Positions 42,057 through 52,033 are shown, numbered from the stretch's first letter. The stretch: 64,000 nucleotides of DNA from Nitzschia sp. DOCU1 (GCA_951394045.1 OX595987.1:3844001-3908000); one strand, 5' to 3'. The notes: generated by a model not told the origin, from the sequence alone. Made by a program: numbers and translations.

Positions 42057-42376
42057 TGACGATGGTTCTCAACGATGCGTTGAGGTGCCGGGATTCTAAG
42101 ATTTGTTTGTGTGAATTCCAAAGATCATAGTAGTTCCCCCGGAGATGACAATGATGCGATTGAAAGAAAGACGATCTGATGAATGAGATGAAACGAATGA
42201 CGAGAAGGCAGGGCTTGTATTGAGAGTGATCGATCTTGTTATGCAAAAGATGAAACCTAGCGACGATGACGATGATGGAGCAATGCTCCAAACTCTCGCG
42301 AATTTGGTGGCATCACCGCGGTGTCGTACTCATTTATGTAGGCAGAAGGGATCTTTCGTCCTCTTGCTGGTGTCTT
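42057..42376. other. Upstream region of the HMG-box gene
   Basis: 320 bp between the HMG start codon and the Harbinger-like element; no coding stretch. It likely contains the HMG promoter, now separated from more distal sequence by the element. Confidence 0.3.
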
Positions 42377-42379
42377 TTA

Positions 42380-43223
42380 GAGCATCACTTATCGGGGGGT
42401 ATAAATGACCCGTTTATCCGAAACGACGTACTTTGGCATCACTTACCGGGGGAAATCTATGCTCAAAAATTTATGAAATATGGATCGGTCCCATAAATTT
42501 CCAAAATTTATGGGGCCGACAGATAAACAGGCGATTTATACCAAACCACAAAATATCAATCAGAAGAGCATTCAAACATATACAATTGCGGATATGTTTG
42601 TGCAAAGTGCATGCGTCCTCTCCCGCCGAACCGTTCGATCAAATCCACAATGCCGACGACCACCACAACAACAAGGACAAAACAACGCCTTCATTTACCG
42701 CAACTTCACCGTCGCTCAACGTTTCGATCTCCCAAAGTAGTTTAGTGATAACCCAAGCACAGTGATCATTTGCACGGTCGAAGATGGGTCCGACGCTAAA
42801 GAGAGAGCGAGCGCAAAAGCAGCAGTGAAAGCAACAATCAACTTGTTGTTTCTTTATCAGTCTGCGGTCTCAAAACAAATGCCATGCCCAGCGCCTCCAA
42901 ATCCGACAGCATTGCCACATATCATGGGACAAAGGGATGTGAAGGAAGCAGGGGGGGGTGTAATGTCGATCCAATTATCGTTGGCAAGAAAGGATCATCA
43001 CATCATCCTCGTTGTCGTCAGTTCTGCCGACCAAAACGAATCAATATTTAAGGTATGAGTATATGTCTAGTATCAACGTCACTACGTTGGAATAGCTAAA
43101 ATATCAAGGGGAAATATCCATGACGCGGTTGGTGATGCGAAGCGAAGAGCCCCATAAACTTCCGCCATAAATCATAAACGGCCAGTTTACCCCAAAAAAA
43201 TATGGGCCCGATTAGTGATGCTC
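42380..43223. mobile_element. Non-autonomous Harbinger-like element with TTA target duplication
   Basis: The 17-bp ends GAGCATCACTTATCGGG (42380-42396) and its inverted partner at 43207-43223 differ at one base. The element is flanked on both sides by TTA (42377-42379 and 43224-43226), the target duplication typical of PIF/Harbinger elements. Partial copies of the end motif (GCATCACTTACCGGG near 42434) and TTTATGGGGC motifs in both orientations (near 42510 and 43155) form subterminal repeats. No transposase-like frame is present in its 844 bp, so it must be mobilised in trans. Confidence 0.8.
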
Positions 43224-43436
43224 TTACACAGAGAAGAAAACAGGGGTGCGAGGGCGCGCTTCGGAAGTGGTGTCAAGAACAGTTCGGCAACCATAACAAA
43301 GTTTTCCTTTCAAAGAGCTCATTTCCGTTGTGGTAGAAAGTTTATTAAATGATACCACAGAAAGGGACATCCTCGAGCTTTTTATGACAGGTAAAGATTG
43401 AATACCGCATGGACGGCAAGACGTCGTCTGCATCAT
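43224..43436 (-). pseudogene. Possible gene fragment with a C-x-x-C pair
   Basis: A minus-strand frame of 70 aa opens with a short SCRPCG segment and ends with KGKLCYGCRTVLDTTSEARPR before a TAA that coincides with the target duplication of the Harbinger-like element. LCYGCR recalls the zinc-binding C-terminus of tRNA thiolation protein CTU2/NCS2, but no upstream CTU2 exons were found. It may be a fragment of a lost gene, or chance. Confidence 0.2.
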
Positions 43437-44481
43437 TCTTCGCTTTTTGCCTTTGCGCGAAGGGAAGATTCATTTTTTCCTCCGCTTCGGCCTTCTTTCC
43501 AGCAACATCCAGTCGAACGAGTCAAGATTGCTAGACTCTCTACCGGGAGATAGTAGAAACAATGCTTCTGCCACCTACTACACAGCAAGGTGGTGCCATC
43601 GGATCACACAACCCTTGCCACCTAACATAATCAGGAAAATAATATGGTGAAGGGATCCTAGTGAGATGATAGCGACATCAGCCTTCACGACAAACGTTGC
43701 ATTTCGTGGTGCTGGTTTGCCCAGCATGGTCCTCAAAGAACCTCAACTGCACGACCATTGTAAGAAGGTACCACTACTGCTGCTTTGACTAGGTCTAGAA
43801 GTACTATTAAAGCAGCTTTGAGGGCAGAACCTTCCTAGAAAGTCTTAGAAGAGACATTCCTGGTGCGGCAGTTGCCCGAGGCCCTTCTTCTGTGCTTTTA
43901 TTAGCAAGTTGTTGGGGTCAAACTAGCAACCGCACCAAGGATCCTCTGCTTTGTTTGTTGAAGCAATGGTAGCAGAACGCCCTTCGCCCTTGTCAGATAC
44001 GTGGTACCGTAGTTACAGCACAATAAGCGCGAAATCGAACTAATCAAAGTTTCATCGGGCCACCGCCGCCGCCGCACTGGCGGGTGGAAAATTGCCACAT
44101 ATGTAGCCCACCACGTGCCACGTCAACAGTTCGTTCCCGGATTTAATTAGCGGAACTCCAATAGTTCTTCCATTCCGTTCGCTTCAGCTTTTCTTCAACT
44201 GAATTATTCTTGGGCCGAAGCCATAAGGTAAAATAAATAGGTTTTTCGGTGATTCTCTCAACGCGAAAATGAGATCGGCACAACTTTTAACCTTTCCGAA
44301 GCAAGTTTAATAAGCCTTAAATATCCGTAGTCATACGACTATATAACCCCAACGCTTCTCTGTTCTTCCGAATTTCGCTTCCGAGCCTATTATTTCTAAT
44401 TTCAAGACCTCTGGGTCGCTTCAATGATCGTCTCACAAAATTCAAACGAGGAGAAACAATTTCAAACAAGGAGCCTTGACA
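43437..44481. other. Intergenic region, no gene supported
   Basis: 1045 bp upstream of the KYGYGDAAP gene; short frames on both strands show no coherent content. A GCCGCCGCCGC run lies at about 44064-44075. Confidence 0.3.
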
Positions 44482-45312
44482 ATGACCGCCCAATTTCTTG
44501 TTCGAAACAGCCCTTCCAGCACGGCTCTGAAACGCGTCACTGCCGCGGGCCAAGTGCCGGAAAATAAGGGCGATACAAAGAACCATGTTTTTGGCGCTTC
44601 TCCCAGTGCCACCACCAAGAAAGATCGCAGCCCCTCGCCTACCAGCAAATACGGATACGGCGATGCAGCACCAGATGACAAGTCGAAATATGGCTATGAA
44701 GACGCTGCACCAAGCACTGCATCTGCAAGTCATCCAGTACGAACCGTGTCCCGACGAAGCTCGATGAAGTCGTCTGGCGCACCGTCCCGACGACGAGCTT
44801 CCGTCCACATGGGCGAAGAGATCGAAGTAAGCCTTCCAGGTCGTCATGAGCCTGTACGACGACGAACATCCATCAGCTTTGACCAGAAGGTGCGGGTCAA
44901 ACCCGTCGTCCCCGTCCCTGAAATGGTTGAAAATCCCGAAGCACTTTGGTTTCAGGATGACGAATTCCACCGCATCAAGGAAAAGACCTACCAGATTGTG
45001 GACAGTGAGCTTTTGAGTCAACAATTTGGTGGTAAAAAGGCTCACAAGTATTGTACACGCGGCTTGGAACGAATGATCAATGCGCGAGAGGCCAAACAAA
45101 AGAAGTACGCGTGCTGGGACTCTGTCCTAGGCGAGCAAGACCTCCAGCGCAAAGAAGGCACCTTTGATGAGGAATACATGGCCAACATTTACAAATACAC
45201 GACAGCTTCCTCCCAGACCGAGGCCCAAAAACGAGCCCAGGCCGACGAGGCCGAAATCCAAACTTACATGAAAGAAACCAGGCGTTACATGCGTCGCCTT
45301 TCCATGCAATAA
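44482..45312 (+). CDS. Diatom KYGYGDAAP-repeat basic protein
   Basis: The frame reaches a TTG at 44476, but ATG 44482 gives 276 aa without introns. It contains the repeat SKYGYGDAAPDD / SKYGYEDAAPST, two Arg/Ser patches (VSRRSSMKSSGAPSRRRASV and EPVRRRTSISF) and an EIEVSLPGR strand. The C-terminal helical part reads ALWFQDDEFHRIKEKTYQIV, then YCTRGLERM and ETRRYMRRLSMQ. Proteins with this order (KYGYGDA, RRSS, LPGR, RRR-SI-F, LWFQ-DEF, RGLE) form a diatom family of unknown function. Many RRxS sites look like targets of basophilic kinases such as PKA, which is suggestive next to a cyclase in the same window but not evidence of a link. Confidence 0.8.
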   Translation: MTAQFLVRNSPSSTALKRVTAAGQVPENKGDTKNHVFGASPSATTKKDRSPSPTSKYGYGDAAPDDKSKYGYEDAAPSTASASHPVRTVSRRSSMKSSGAPSRRRASVHMGEEIEVSLPGRHEPVRRRTSISFDQKVRVKPVVPVPEMVENPEALWFQDDEFHRIKEKTYQIVDSELLSQQFGGKKAHKYCTRGLERMINAREAKQKKYACWDSVLGEQDLQRKEGTFDEEYMANIYKYTTASSQTEAQKRAQADEAEIQTYMKETRRYMRRLSMQ

Positions 45313-46127
45313 TCGACAGAACAAGTCTGTCCAACTGGAGAGAGCATTCATGAACATTTTGTACATAAAGCAACGCTAAAACATTAATAGACAATATACT
45401 ATGATATGATTTGCTGGACGATCTAAAGGATCACGGTATTAGTACTCTAGAAACAACTTTTTACGGGCAACACTACTACTCTCGCAGTAGTAGTAGCTTG
45501 CAGAACTCTACTAGCAACTTCTTCCACAAATGTTACAGCAGCCGCACAGCGGATAGTCCTCTCACCACGACAGCTACAACAGAAGATTTCTCCGCTAATG
45601 CTGCACTACTACCAGTCGGTCGATCATTTCGGGGATAAATTAGCGCCGTTTCGCTTCGCCTCGTATCTGGTATCGTATGGTCTTTTTAGCTACGGGCAAG
45701 ACTACTAGTACAATACTGCGCAGTAGCTACGGAACTCTACTAGCAACTTCTTCCACAAATGTTACAGCAGCCGCACAGCGGATAATCCTCTCGCCACGAC
45801 AGCTACAACAGAAGATTTCTCCGCTAATGCTGCACTACTACCAGTCGGTCGATCATTCCGGGGATAAATTAGCGCCGTTTCGCTTCGCCTCGTATCTGGT
45901 ATGCCTGGTATGGTCTGTCCGACGACGAGCGCAAAGCATGTGGTTGGACTAATGCGACCAATTCCCTTGGTGATCTCTGTCGTGGCCTGCTCCTATTTTG
46001 GTTCGTCGTTGTTCTTGGGTAGCCTTCACGTTATTATTCACTTCCCTTCCGATGCAACAGTTGAAGATCTCTGAAATGCATCTTCTCGTTGACATCGATC
46101 ATTCTACCCAGACGCCTCAACCATAAA
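45313..46127. other. Intergenic region filled mainly by a tandem duplication
   Basis: 815 bp upstream of CRAL-TRIO copy B; it holds the two-unit repeat listed below and about 200 bp of unique sequence before the start codon. Confidence 0.35.
45463..45925 (+). repeat. Two-unit tandem duplication, about 230 bp per unit
   Basis: 45463-45691 is repeated at 45692-45925 with an offset of 229-230 bp. The central 170 bp differ at only a few bases (for example GATAGTCCTCTCACC versus GATAATCCTCTCGCC). Unit starts (ACGGGCAA) and ends (CGTATCTGGTAT) correspond. The duplicate is recent and lies in the presumed promoter of CRAL-TRIO copy B. Confidence 0.9.
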
Positions 46128-47886
46128 ATGTTGGATCTCTTTTGTAGTGAGGAGGAGAGCCAATCGGAAGCAACGCCAGTGTTTGACAAGCAGGTTTTTG
46201 ATCTGACTTTCGCTGGGGCCACGAACCAATACGCGCGTAGAAAAGTAGAGTTGCTATCACAGAAAAACAACAATGCAATGCTACTGCCTAATACAAAGAG
46301 CGGCAATGATCTCATATCCGATGCCCTAAATCAAATTTCCCTGGAAGAACGGGAACGCGTCGTGAAGGATCTACATGGTGTGAACTTTACCGACGCGGAA
46401 GATTTGGAAGCCCAGAGCAACGCCACCGCAGAGACGAAACTCGAACAAATGGAAAGTGAACTACAGCGTCTCAAGGCAGCCAGCGCATGGAGTCTACAAC
46501 TAGCAAGAATCGAAATGGCAGAGCGTCAAAATATTGCCTATGTGCAAAATCCTGCCTTTCGAGTCAAGTTTCTCAGGTGCGAACACTGGGATCCCACCAA
46601 GGCAGCGTCTCGTTTGATTCGATTCTTTGACTGGAAACTCGAGTTGTTTGGTGAAAGCAAACTCACAAAAGATATCATTTTGGAGGACTTGGAACCGGAA
46701 GACATCAAGATGCTCAAGAAGGGGTACATGCAGCGCTTACCGGAACGGGATCGGGCTGGCCGAATGATTGTCATCTCCATCTATAACGGACAGACTTACC
46801 ACTCTCCGGAAAGCTTGGTAAGTGAGACACTTATCTTGACCCATATTCAACATTTACCTATATTGTCGAAGTGCTATCTGTCGCTAACGCTTTCTTGATA
46901 CTACGCTTCTATTATTAGGCTCGGATCTGGTTCTACATGGGTTGTGCCAATGATGAAGAATCCGATCGAAAAGGGGGTATACTCGTGGCGTTCAAGATTT
47001 CGGACATCAAGTTTGAAACGAGAAATGGCCCCGGTGCCTTTATTCTTTTGAATCGAGCTGGATCGGATTTTCCATTACGATGGTGTGCCATGCATAAATT
47101 TTTGGAAACAGGCGCTGCCGGTGTATCCCGCATGACCATGCTGGTGGATGCCGCCATTTCCGCATTTTCACCAGAGATACGGGCGAGGCTCCGTCTCCAT
47201 CATGGTACGTTCCTTCCCTCCTGATATGAGTCAAATGAAGATACAGGTGCCCAGTCGATTTTATGCCTGGCTCACCACCACTGTTGTTGTTTCACCGGAA
47301 CCGCGAATGGAAAGGGTCGTACACGGAATGGATGTACGAATTGATGACACTGGGCGTACCACACCAACTGATTCCTTTTACGTCGGACTACAAAATTAAG
47401 ACGAAGAATCATCTGGACTATCTCGCTATGCGAAAAACAATGGAAGAATTTGTATCTAGTGGAAACTATTCGTCGTCAAGAATGACAAATCTTCCTTCCA
47501 ACGTTGACGTCCTCCTTGGCAAGGGCAAGCCAATTCAGGAGTTTCTGGGAAATCTTCGCCTTGCGGCTATCATTGACGATTATGTCGATGAATACCATCA
47601 AAAGTCCAAGGCGGAAAAGACAGCTTTGGCTGCGGAAATGGTACAGAAAGTCAAGGCGTCGAATGGTCGATTCTTGTCCAAGGAAAGTGGTATCTGGATA
47701 GAAGTCCCTACAGACGCGGCACGGGACAAATGCAGCCATATGTTTCGCCACCAGCGCCAAAAGGCGAACAAGAAAGGACAGGAAATGACGGGCAACCAGA
47801 GCTCTGTGCGAAAGGGTGGAGTGATGGCGGCCACTACGCCCTCCGGCTTGGACGAGACGCCGATGAGCAAGAGAATTAAGGTCTAA
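46128..47886 (+). CDS. CRAL-TRIO and DUF6824-type fusion protein, copy B (3 exons)
   Basis: Exons: 46128-46817, 46919-47204, 47315-47886 (introns 101 and 110 nt, phases 0 and 1); 515 aa. The frame opens earlier at a TTG; the first ATG is 46128. CRAL-TRIO-like part: FRVKFLRCEHWDPTKAASRLIRFFDWKLELFG, LPERDRAGRMIVISIYNGQTY, ARIWFYMGCANDEESDRKGG, FPLRWCAMHKFLETGAAGVS, ARLRLHHGSYTEWMYELMTLGV. DUF6824-type part: NVDVLLGKGKPIQEFLGNLR, NGRFLSKESGIWIEV and ARDKCSHMFRHQR, then a basic tail ending KRIKV. The acceptor before exon 3 was chosen because it aligns LHHG-SYTEW with LHYG-AHMEC of copy A; an acceptor at 47254 would insert 20 residues. Exon borders are identical in both copies. Lipid-transfer or signalling role inferred. 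Confidence 0.82.
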
Positions 47887-49084
47887 GAACGCAGCAAAGA
47901 GACAGGACGCCTGGAAGGAAGTCATTGGGTGTCGGAAAGTATTGTCTCATGAAACAACACATATGTAAAAAGCGAGAAGCTAAGCAGCCAGAGCCACTGC
48001 TCTCGTTTAGTCTACAAAGTTTCGGGCGATGCTTCAAACAATTGCCACCATCTGGTGTGAGCTGCGGGTCACGGCTGCCGTGCTGCCGACAAAGCTGAAA
48101 CTTCTCAATGCCACTTTGTCATATGATCAGGCAGTATTGACTTTCGAGTTGTCTAATAGTAGTACGAAATGAGGATCGCAGATATCTCGATATGAATGTG
48201 AGATCGACAAGGGAATGCCAAGCAAGCAGTGGAGACGGAAATTAAATCATCCGCCATCTAAAAATGGACGTGTGGTTGTAAAGCAAACGACTTCTCGACA
48301 TGTTGGTCGTCAAGGATTATTGCTTACTGGAGATTGGTGCGTTAGCTCGTAAATTCCAGCAGGGGAACCCTTAACAGCTGCTCGATTTCATCCAAGATGC
48401 TGGCTTCTCGATACAAATCCTCGTCATACTCAGGGGCAATATTTGAAGAGGGCGACGAGTTATTGATTGTGGCCAGAGTAACACACTCTCCACCAATAAG
48501 CAGTAATGCTTGACGACAAGACCAACATCTCGGGAAGTCGTTTGTTTTACATCCACCAGTCCACTTCCAGAAGAATGATTTAATTTCCGTCTCCACTGCG
48601 CTGCCATTGATTCCCCTTATTGTCGATCTCACTTTCAAACCGAGATAGCAGTTGCTACCGGTTCGTGTGAGACAACTCGAAAGTTAGAACTATGTAAATA
48701 AAACGAAATTGAACTGGGTTGCATGCCATTCAAAGGACGGACTCTTGGTGCCACCGCCATTGTGGCGGCGCTCATCCGATAGAGATAAAACGACGTCGTT
48801 CGTCATCCCACGCCTATTCATTTTGTCCGTATGTATGATGGTTGAGATAGGTGTATTCACTTTCGGGCAAAGCGCATAAATAATTTCACACGGAAGCAGT
48901 GTGCGACACAAATCGACCAATGGAAAGGCTCCGAGGTCTTGACCAAGACTGCGCTTTGGAACGATTGATACTACATAACTCAAGTGAAGCGCGGTTTGGC
49001 TCCAAAGTCTACTGAAGAGAGTCACAATTTTAAGAAAACAGCAAAACCAACAACAAAACAACCAACCAGCAACAACGAAACATC
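47887..49084. other. Intergenic region with an inverted duplication
   Basis: 1.2 kb between two same-strand genes. It contains the imperfect inverted repeat 48139-48687. The minus-strand frame inside its right arm (48342-48638) lacks an ATG; it could be an exon or a decayed fragment. Confidence 0.35.
48139..48687. repeat. Imperfect inverted duplication, arms of about 200 bp
   Basis: Plus-strand 48139-48335 matches the reverse complement of roughly 48490-48687. Shared strings include CTTTCGAGTTGTCT, GTGAGATCGACAA, GCAGTGGAGACGGAAATTAA and TGCTTA-TGG, with indels between them. The spacer is about 150 bp. The right arm encodes, on the minus strand, GGCKTNDFPRCWSCRQALLL; the left arm encodes a diverged version (CGCKANDFSTCWSS). 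An old inverted duplication of a gene fragment fits best. Confidence 0.8.
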
Positions 49085-49801
49085 ATGGCCCAACGAAAGT
49101 GTGTCAAGTTTGCCGATGATTTCGACGCTCCATCAAGCCCTCGAGAGCGCCAACCACAAGAACAAAGCCCAAGAAGACGACGAAGCTGGGACTGCAGCTT
49201 CTCCCCGGCTTCCCTTCCGACAAGGCTTTCTCCCCCTGAAATGCCAAAGCGACAACTTTCCAGAACCATCTTTGCAATTGACGATCTGATGCTTGATGAA
49301 GACGATGATTCAATCTCGTCCGAAGAACAAGAAGCAGCACCAGATGCTGCTTTTGTAGCTTTTAGCCGGAGCTGGAGCAGCGGGTTCGACTACACTTCGG
49401 AAGAGCAGCCAAAGGACAGCCAGCTACGCAGCAGAGGGGGGACAGAACGTAGCTTGTTGTGCCCTCCGACCAAGCCGGAACGAAAACCTTCGTTGCAATG
49501 CGAGATGGGCACTCTCTCGGAAGAAGATGATGATGATGAGGTTTCTGCTCCGTCGTCTACCCGTTCGCTCCCCGAACGGGGCATCAATAGCAAGAAGCTG
49601 ACAAAGGACACCAAAAAGAGTAAGGGTGCCAAAACTAAATCTCGCGGATCCAAGAGGGGTAGCAGTAAAATGACAATCAACAGTGGAAGGGAAGCAAAAC
49701 GATTCTCTTTGGGTGCCATTGCGGAGGATGAACAGAGCGAGCAAAACATTGTGTTTCGAACGCTTGCCCTCCTCCCCATCAAGCCATTCAAGGTGGTTTA
49801 G
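49085..49801 (+). CDS. Disordered Ser/Lys/Glu-rich protein of unknown function
   Basis: An intronless frame of 238 aa starts at ATG 49085. Composition is low-complexity: acidic (MLDEDDDSISSEEQE, LSEEDDDDEV), then strongly basic (INSKKLTKDTKKSKGAKTKSRGSKRGSSK). The N-terminal VKFADD and the C-terminal IVFRTLALLPIKPFKVV are the only ordered-looking parts. No domain, signal or membrane segment. Codon use is even, so it is probably a real gene, possibly nuclear given the Lys-rich stretch. Family not recognised. Confidence 0.55.
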   Translation: MAQRKCVKFADDFDAPSSPRERQPQEQSPRRRRSWDCSFSPASLPTRLSPPEMPKRQLSRTIFAIDDLMLDEDDDSISSEEQEAAPDAAFVAFSRSWSSGFDYTSEEQPKDSQLRSRGGTERSLLCPPTKPERKPSLQCEMGTLSEEDDDDEVSAPSSTRSLPERGINSKKLTKDTKKSKGAKTKSRGSKRGSSKMTINSGREAKRFSLGAIAEDEQSEQNIVFRTLALLPIKPFKVV

Positions 49802-50463
49802 CTAGAAGAATACTAAGAGATTACACTACTCTAGTCAGACAACTCAAATCAACATTCACGTTTTCCTTTCCGGTTTTACTCTTCCTCTGACTTTCTGTTT
49901 TGACAGATCATGGTCGGAACTGTTAGGGGCATCATGATTCTCTGAATCCAACGATGATTTGTTGCGAACACAACGATCTCATCGTGGTAGTAGACGGACT
50001 CTGGATGCCGTGCAATGGACTTCAACTAACGTAGGCAGTTGCTAACTGCGTAGTGGTGCTTCTCGCGCGCTTCAAAACCACTTCAAAGCGAATAGTATGT
50101 AGGTTTATCTGGGCCGTAGTATACGGCTTTTCCCGACCAAAATGACTCATTTCCCTTATCCGAGACGAGGTCGACCCTACATCGAGTTACCCTAACACTC
50201 GTGTCGAAAAGAGCCTTCAAAAGGCCCCCTACTATTGAGCCTATCTGTAGTGGCGTCACCTACGAGAGTACGTACAGTCTGTCCTGCTACCGACTGTTTG
50301 CGTGTGGCGAAAGCGAAGCGCACAACCGCTTTTTTGACCATGGTCGAGATTAGATGACACACGACGTTGTTGACAGCTTTCCAGCAGACGGGGCAAGTAA
50401 CAGCACGACACCAAGGCATGAAACGAAGACTGCTCCTGTCTTTGCTATTTCTTAATCCCTAAT
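49802..50463. other. Intergenic region upstream of Beclin 1
   Basis: 662 bp; a Cys-rich minus-strand frame of 75 aa (50192-50419) is open but resembles nothing I know and is not called. It should hold the Beclin promoter. Confidence 0.3.
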
Positions 50464-51582
50464 ATGCTATCGATTTTGGGCGCCAGCAATGAAAAGGAGG
50501 GCCCTTCACCGTCCCTCGAGGAATTGCGCGAGCGCCTGGCGAGAGTGAGGCGCAAACGAAGTCAACTTGCCAGGGTCCGTCAAGCCTGTCAAGAAAAACA
50601 CAACAATACAGTCGTGCCTCGACTCAATCATTTGCAGCTGCAACGTCAGATTGCTGTGGAAACCTATCAATCTGTCGTAGTGCGCAGGCAAGCGCTAGCC
50701 CAGTATTTGGACCTGGCAGCACGGTGGAACGTGCTGAATGATTGTTTTCATATCTGGCATCAAGGCCCGTGGGCTACCATCAACGGGGCAAGGTTAGGAG
50801 GTGAAGCACCCCGACTACCGGTAGGTCTATTACACCCGGAACCGGCCATGAACAGTAACGGAGGAAGTTATCAGCATCAGGCAGTGCCTCAGCATGTTAC
50901 ATCCACCCGCCGATATTTGTTATGGTCGTCAGTGGCGCCAGCACCAATGGAGAACGGGGCAGCTTCTTCGGTCGGGGGATCGGATCCTTCATCTACATCG
51001 ACTATTGCTGCTGCTGCTGCCAATGCAATCCCCGCTGCTGCGGCAACGACGACCGATCCACCCAAGGTTCCTTGGGCAGAAATCAATGCCGCTCTAGGTC
51101 ACGTGGTGTTATTGCTACACTTACTCAAAGATAAAAGTGGATGGACCTTGACTCATGATTTGATTCCCATGGCGAGTACATCCCAAATTGGAATTCGTCG
51201 CAAAGCTCCCAAATCTCTCTTTGGTGCTTCCTCGGAAACGTGGCTACCCCCCGTCATTCACAATTTATACTTTGATGATGCTAGCTTTTCCCTGTTTGGA
51301 AAGGGCGGTGCATTACGGCAATTCAATATTGGCTTATCAGCTCTATTGGAGTGTTTTGTTCAAATCAGTCGACAATTAAGTGACAAGACGATTGCTTTGC
51401 CGCATTCGATTCATATTGCGGGCGAAGATGCAGCAGCTGGAACAATAGCGACGACGATTGGAGGTGTAGCCATGGCCTACAATGATGCGACAGCGGTAGA
51501 CTTTACACGTGCGTGCAAATACCTACTGACGAATTTGAAATGGCTAGTGGCATATGTTGCCAAACATCATGTGGAACGATGA
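50464..51582 (+). CDS. ATG6: Beclin 1/ATG6 (Vps30), autophagy and PI3-kinase complex subunit
   Basis: An intronless frame of 372 aa starts at ATG 50464. Residues 17-85 form a coiled coil (LEELRERLARVRRKRSQLARVRQA... LQRQIAVETYQ). The conserved C-terminal domain follows: WNVLNDCFHIWHQGPWATINGARLG near residue 88, VPWAEINAALGHVVLLLHLLKDKSGW near 199, DLIPMASTSQI, and the hallmark ending CKYLLTNLKWLVAYVAKH. Beclin 1 bridges VPS34 and VPS15 to ATG14 or UVRAG and so sets where PI3P is made for autophagy and endosome traffic. It is shorter than usual (animal Beclin about 450 aa): the N-terminal region with the BH3 helix and CxxC motifs is missing. Inserts rich in Ala, Ser and Thr (about residues 160-200) break the domain. 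Confidence 0.9.
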   Translation: MLSILGASNEKEGPSPSLEELRERLARVRRKRSQLARVRQACQEKHNNTVVPRLNHLQLQRQIAVETYQSVVVRRQALAQYLDLAARWNVLNDCFHIWHQGPWATINGARLGGEAPRLPVGLLHPEPAMNSNGGSYQHQAVPQHVTSTRRYLLWSSVAPAPMENGAASSVGGSDPSSTSTIAAAAANAIPAAAATTTDPPKVPWAEINAALGHVVLLLHLLKDKSGWTLTHDLIPMASTSQIGIRRKAPKSLFGASSETWLPPVIHNLYFDDASFSLFGKGGALRQFNIGLSALLECFVQISRQLSDKTIALPHSIHIAGEDAAAGTIATTIGGVAMAYNDATAVDFTRACKYLLTNLKWLVAYVAKHHVER

Positions 51583-51664
51583 TACAAGATATCTAGAAGA
51601 TCTGGGACGAACGACGAGGCGACTGGCAGAATGTTCATGAACGAGAGTACCATGGCCAGCCATG

Positions 51665-52033
51665 CTAGGCCTTGAGCATTGTCGTGTCCTCTAGTAGGTC
51701 AAGCAGCTGACAAGTCAACGGGAGAATTCGCTCGACCAAATCTTGAATCTCGTGGTCGCTGGGTTTGTCAGCATCAACAGCAGCCAGTTCAAGATTACGT
51801 ACCAAAGCAACGTTCTAGCGGCAGTCCCACCGCAAAATGAAGTCACCCATGGTCCATGTGGAGCTGCTGTAGGAGCAAAGAATCATCATGGTCATTGTCG
51901 TCCAAGCAACCAGCCAGGTTCGTTTTTTGAGAGTGCTCGCGCTGCTCATCCTTCGCTATGGCACAAGGGATTATGTAGTCTTATTTAGTGAGGGGGGTTC
52001 CGACGGATACCTCTGCCACTTCTCTGCCGCCAT
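51665..52033 (-). pseudogene. Small two-exon gene interrupted by an in-frame TAG
   Basis: On the minus strand a coding-like stretch ends at TAG 51665-51667: VALVRNLELAAVDADKPSDH then EIQDLVERILPLTCQLLDLL. Just before it lies an in-frame TAG (51815-51817). The same frame continues upstream as SSTWTMGDFILRWDCR back to a good acceptor (TTTGCTCCTACAG, ending 51867). A 144-nt GT-AG intron would join it to ATG 52033 (MAAEKWQ). One C-to-T change (CAG to TAG) would explain the break. Alternatively a downstream acceptor right after that TAG starts the true last exon. Convergent with Beclin 1. Family not recognised. Confidence 0.35.

Noticed and set aside
47254..47314. Alternative acceptor for exon 3 of CRAL-TRIO copy B
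   Set aside because: It would insert 20 residues absent from copy A; the acceptor at 47314 aligns both copies exactly.
48690..49061. Minus-strand ORF of 123 aa
   Set aside because: Begins with a Phe/Cys-rich stretch and has no coherent domain; it lies in the promoter of the gene at 49085.
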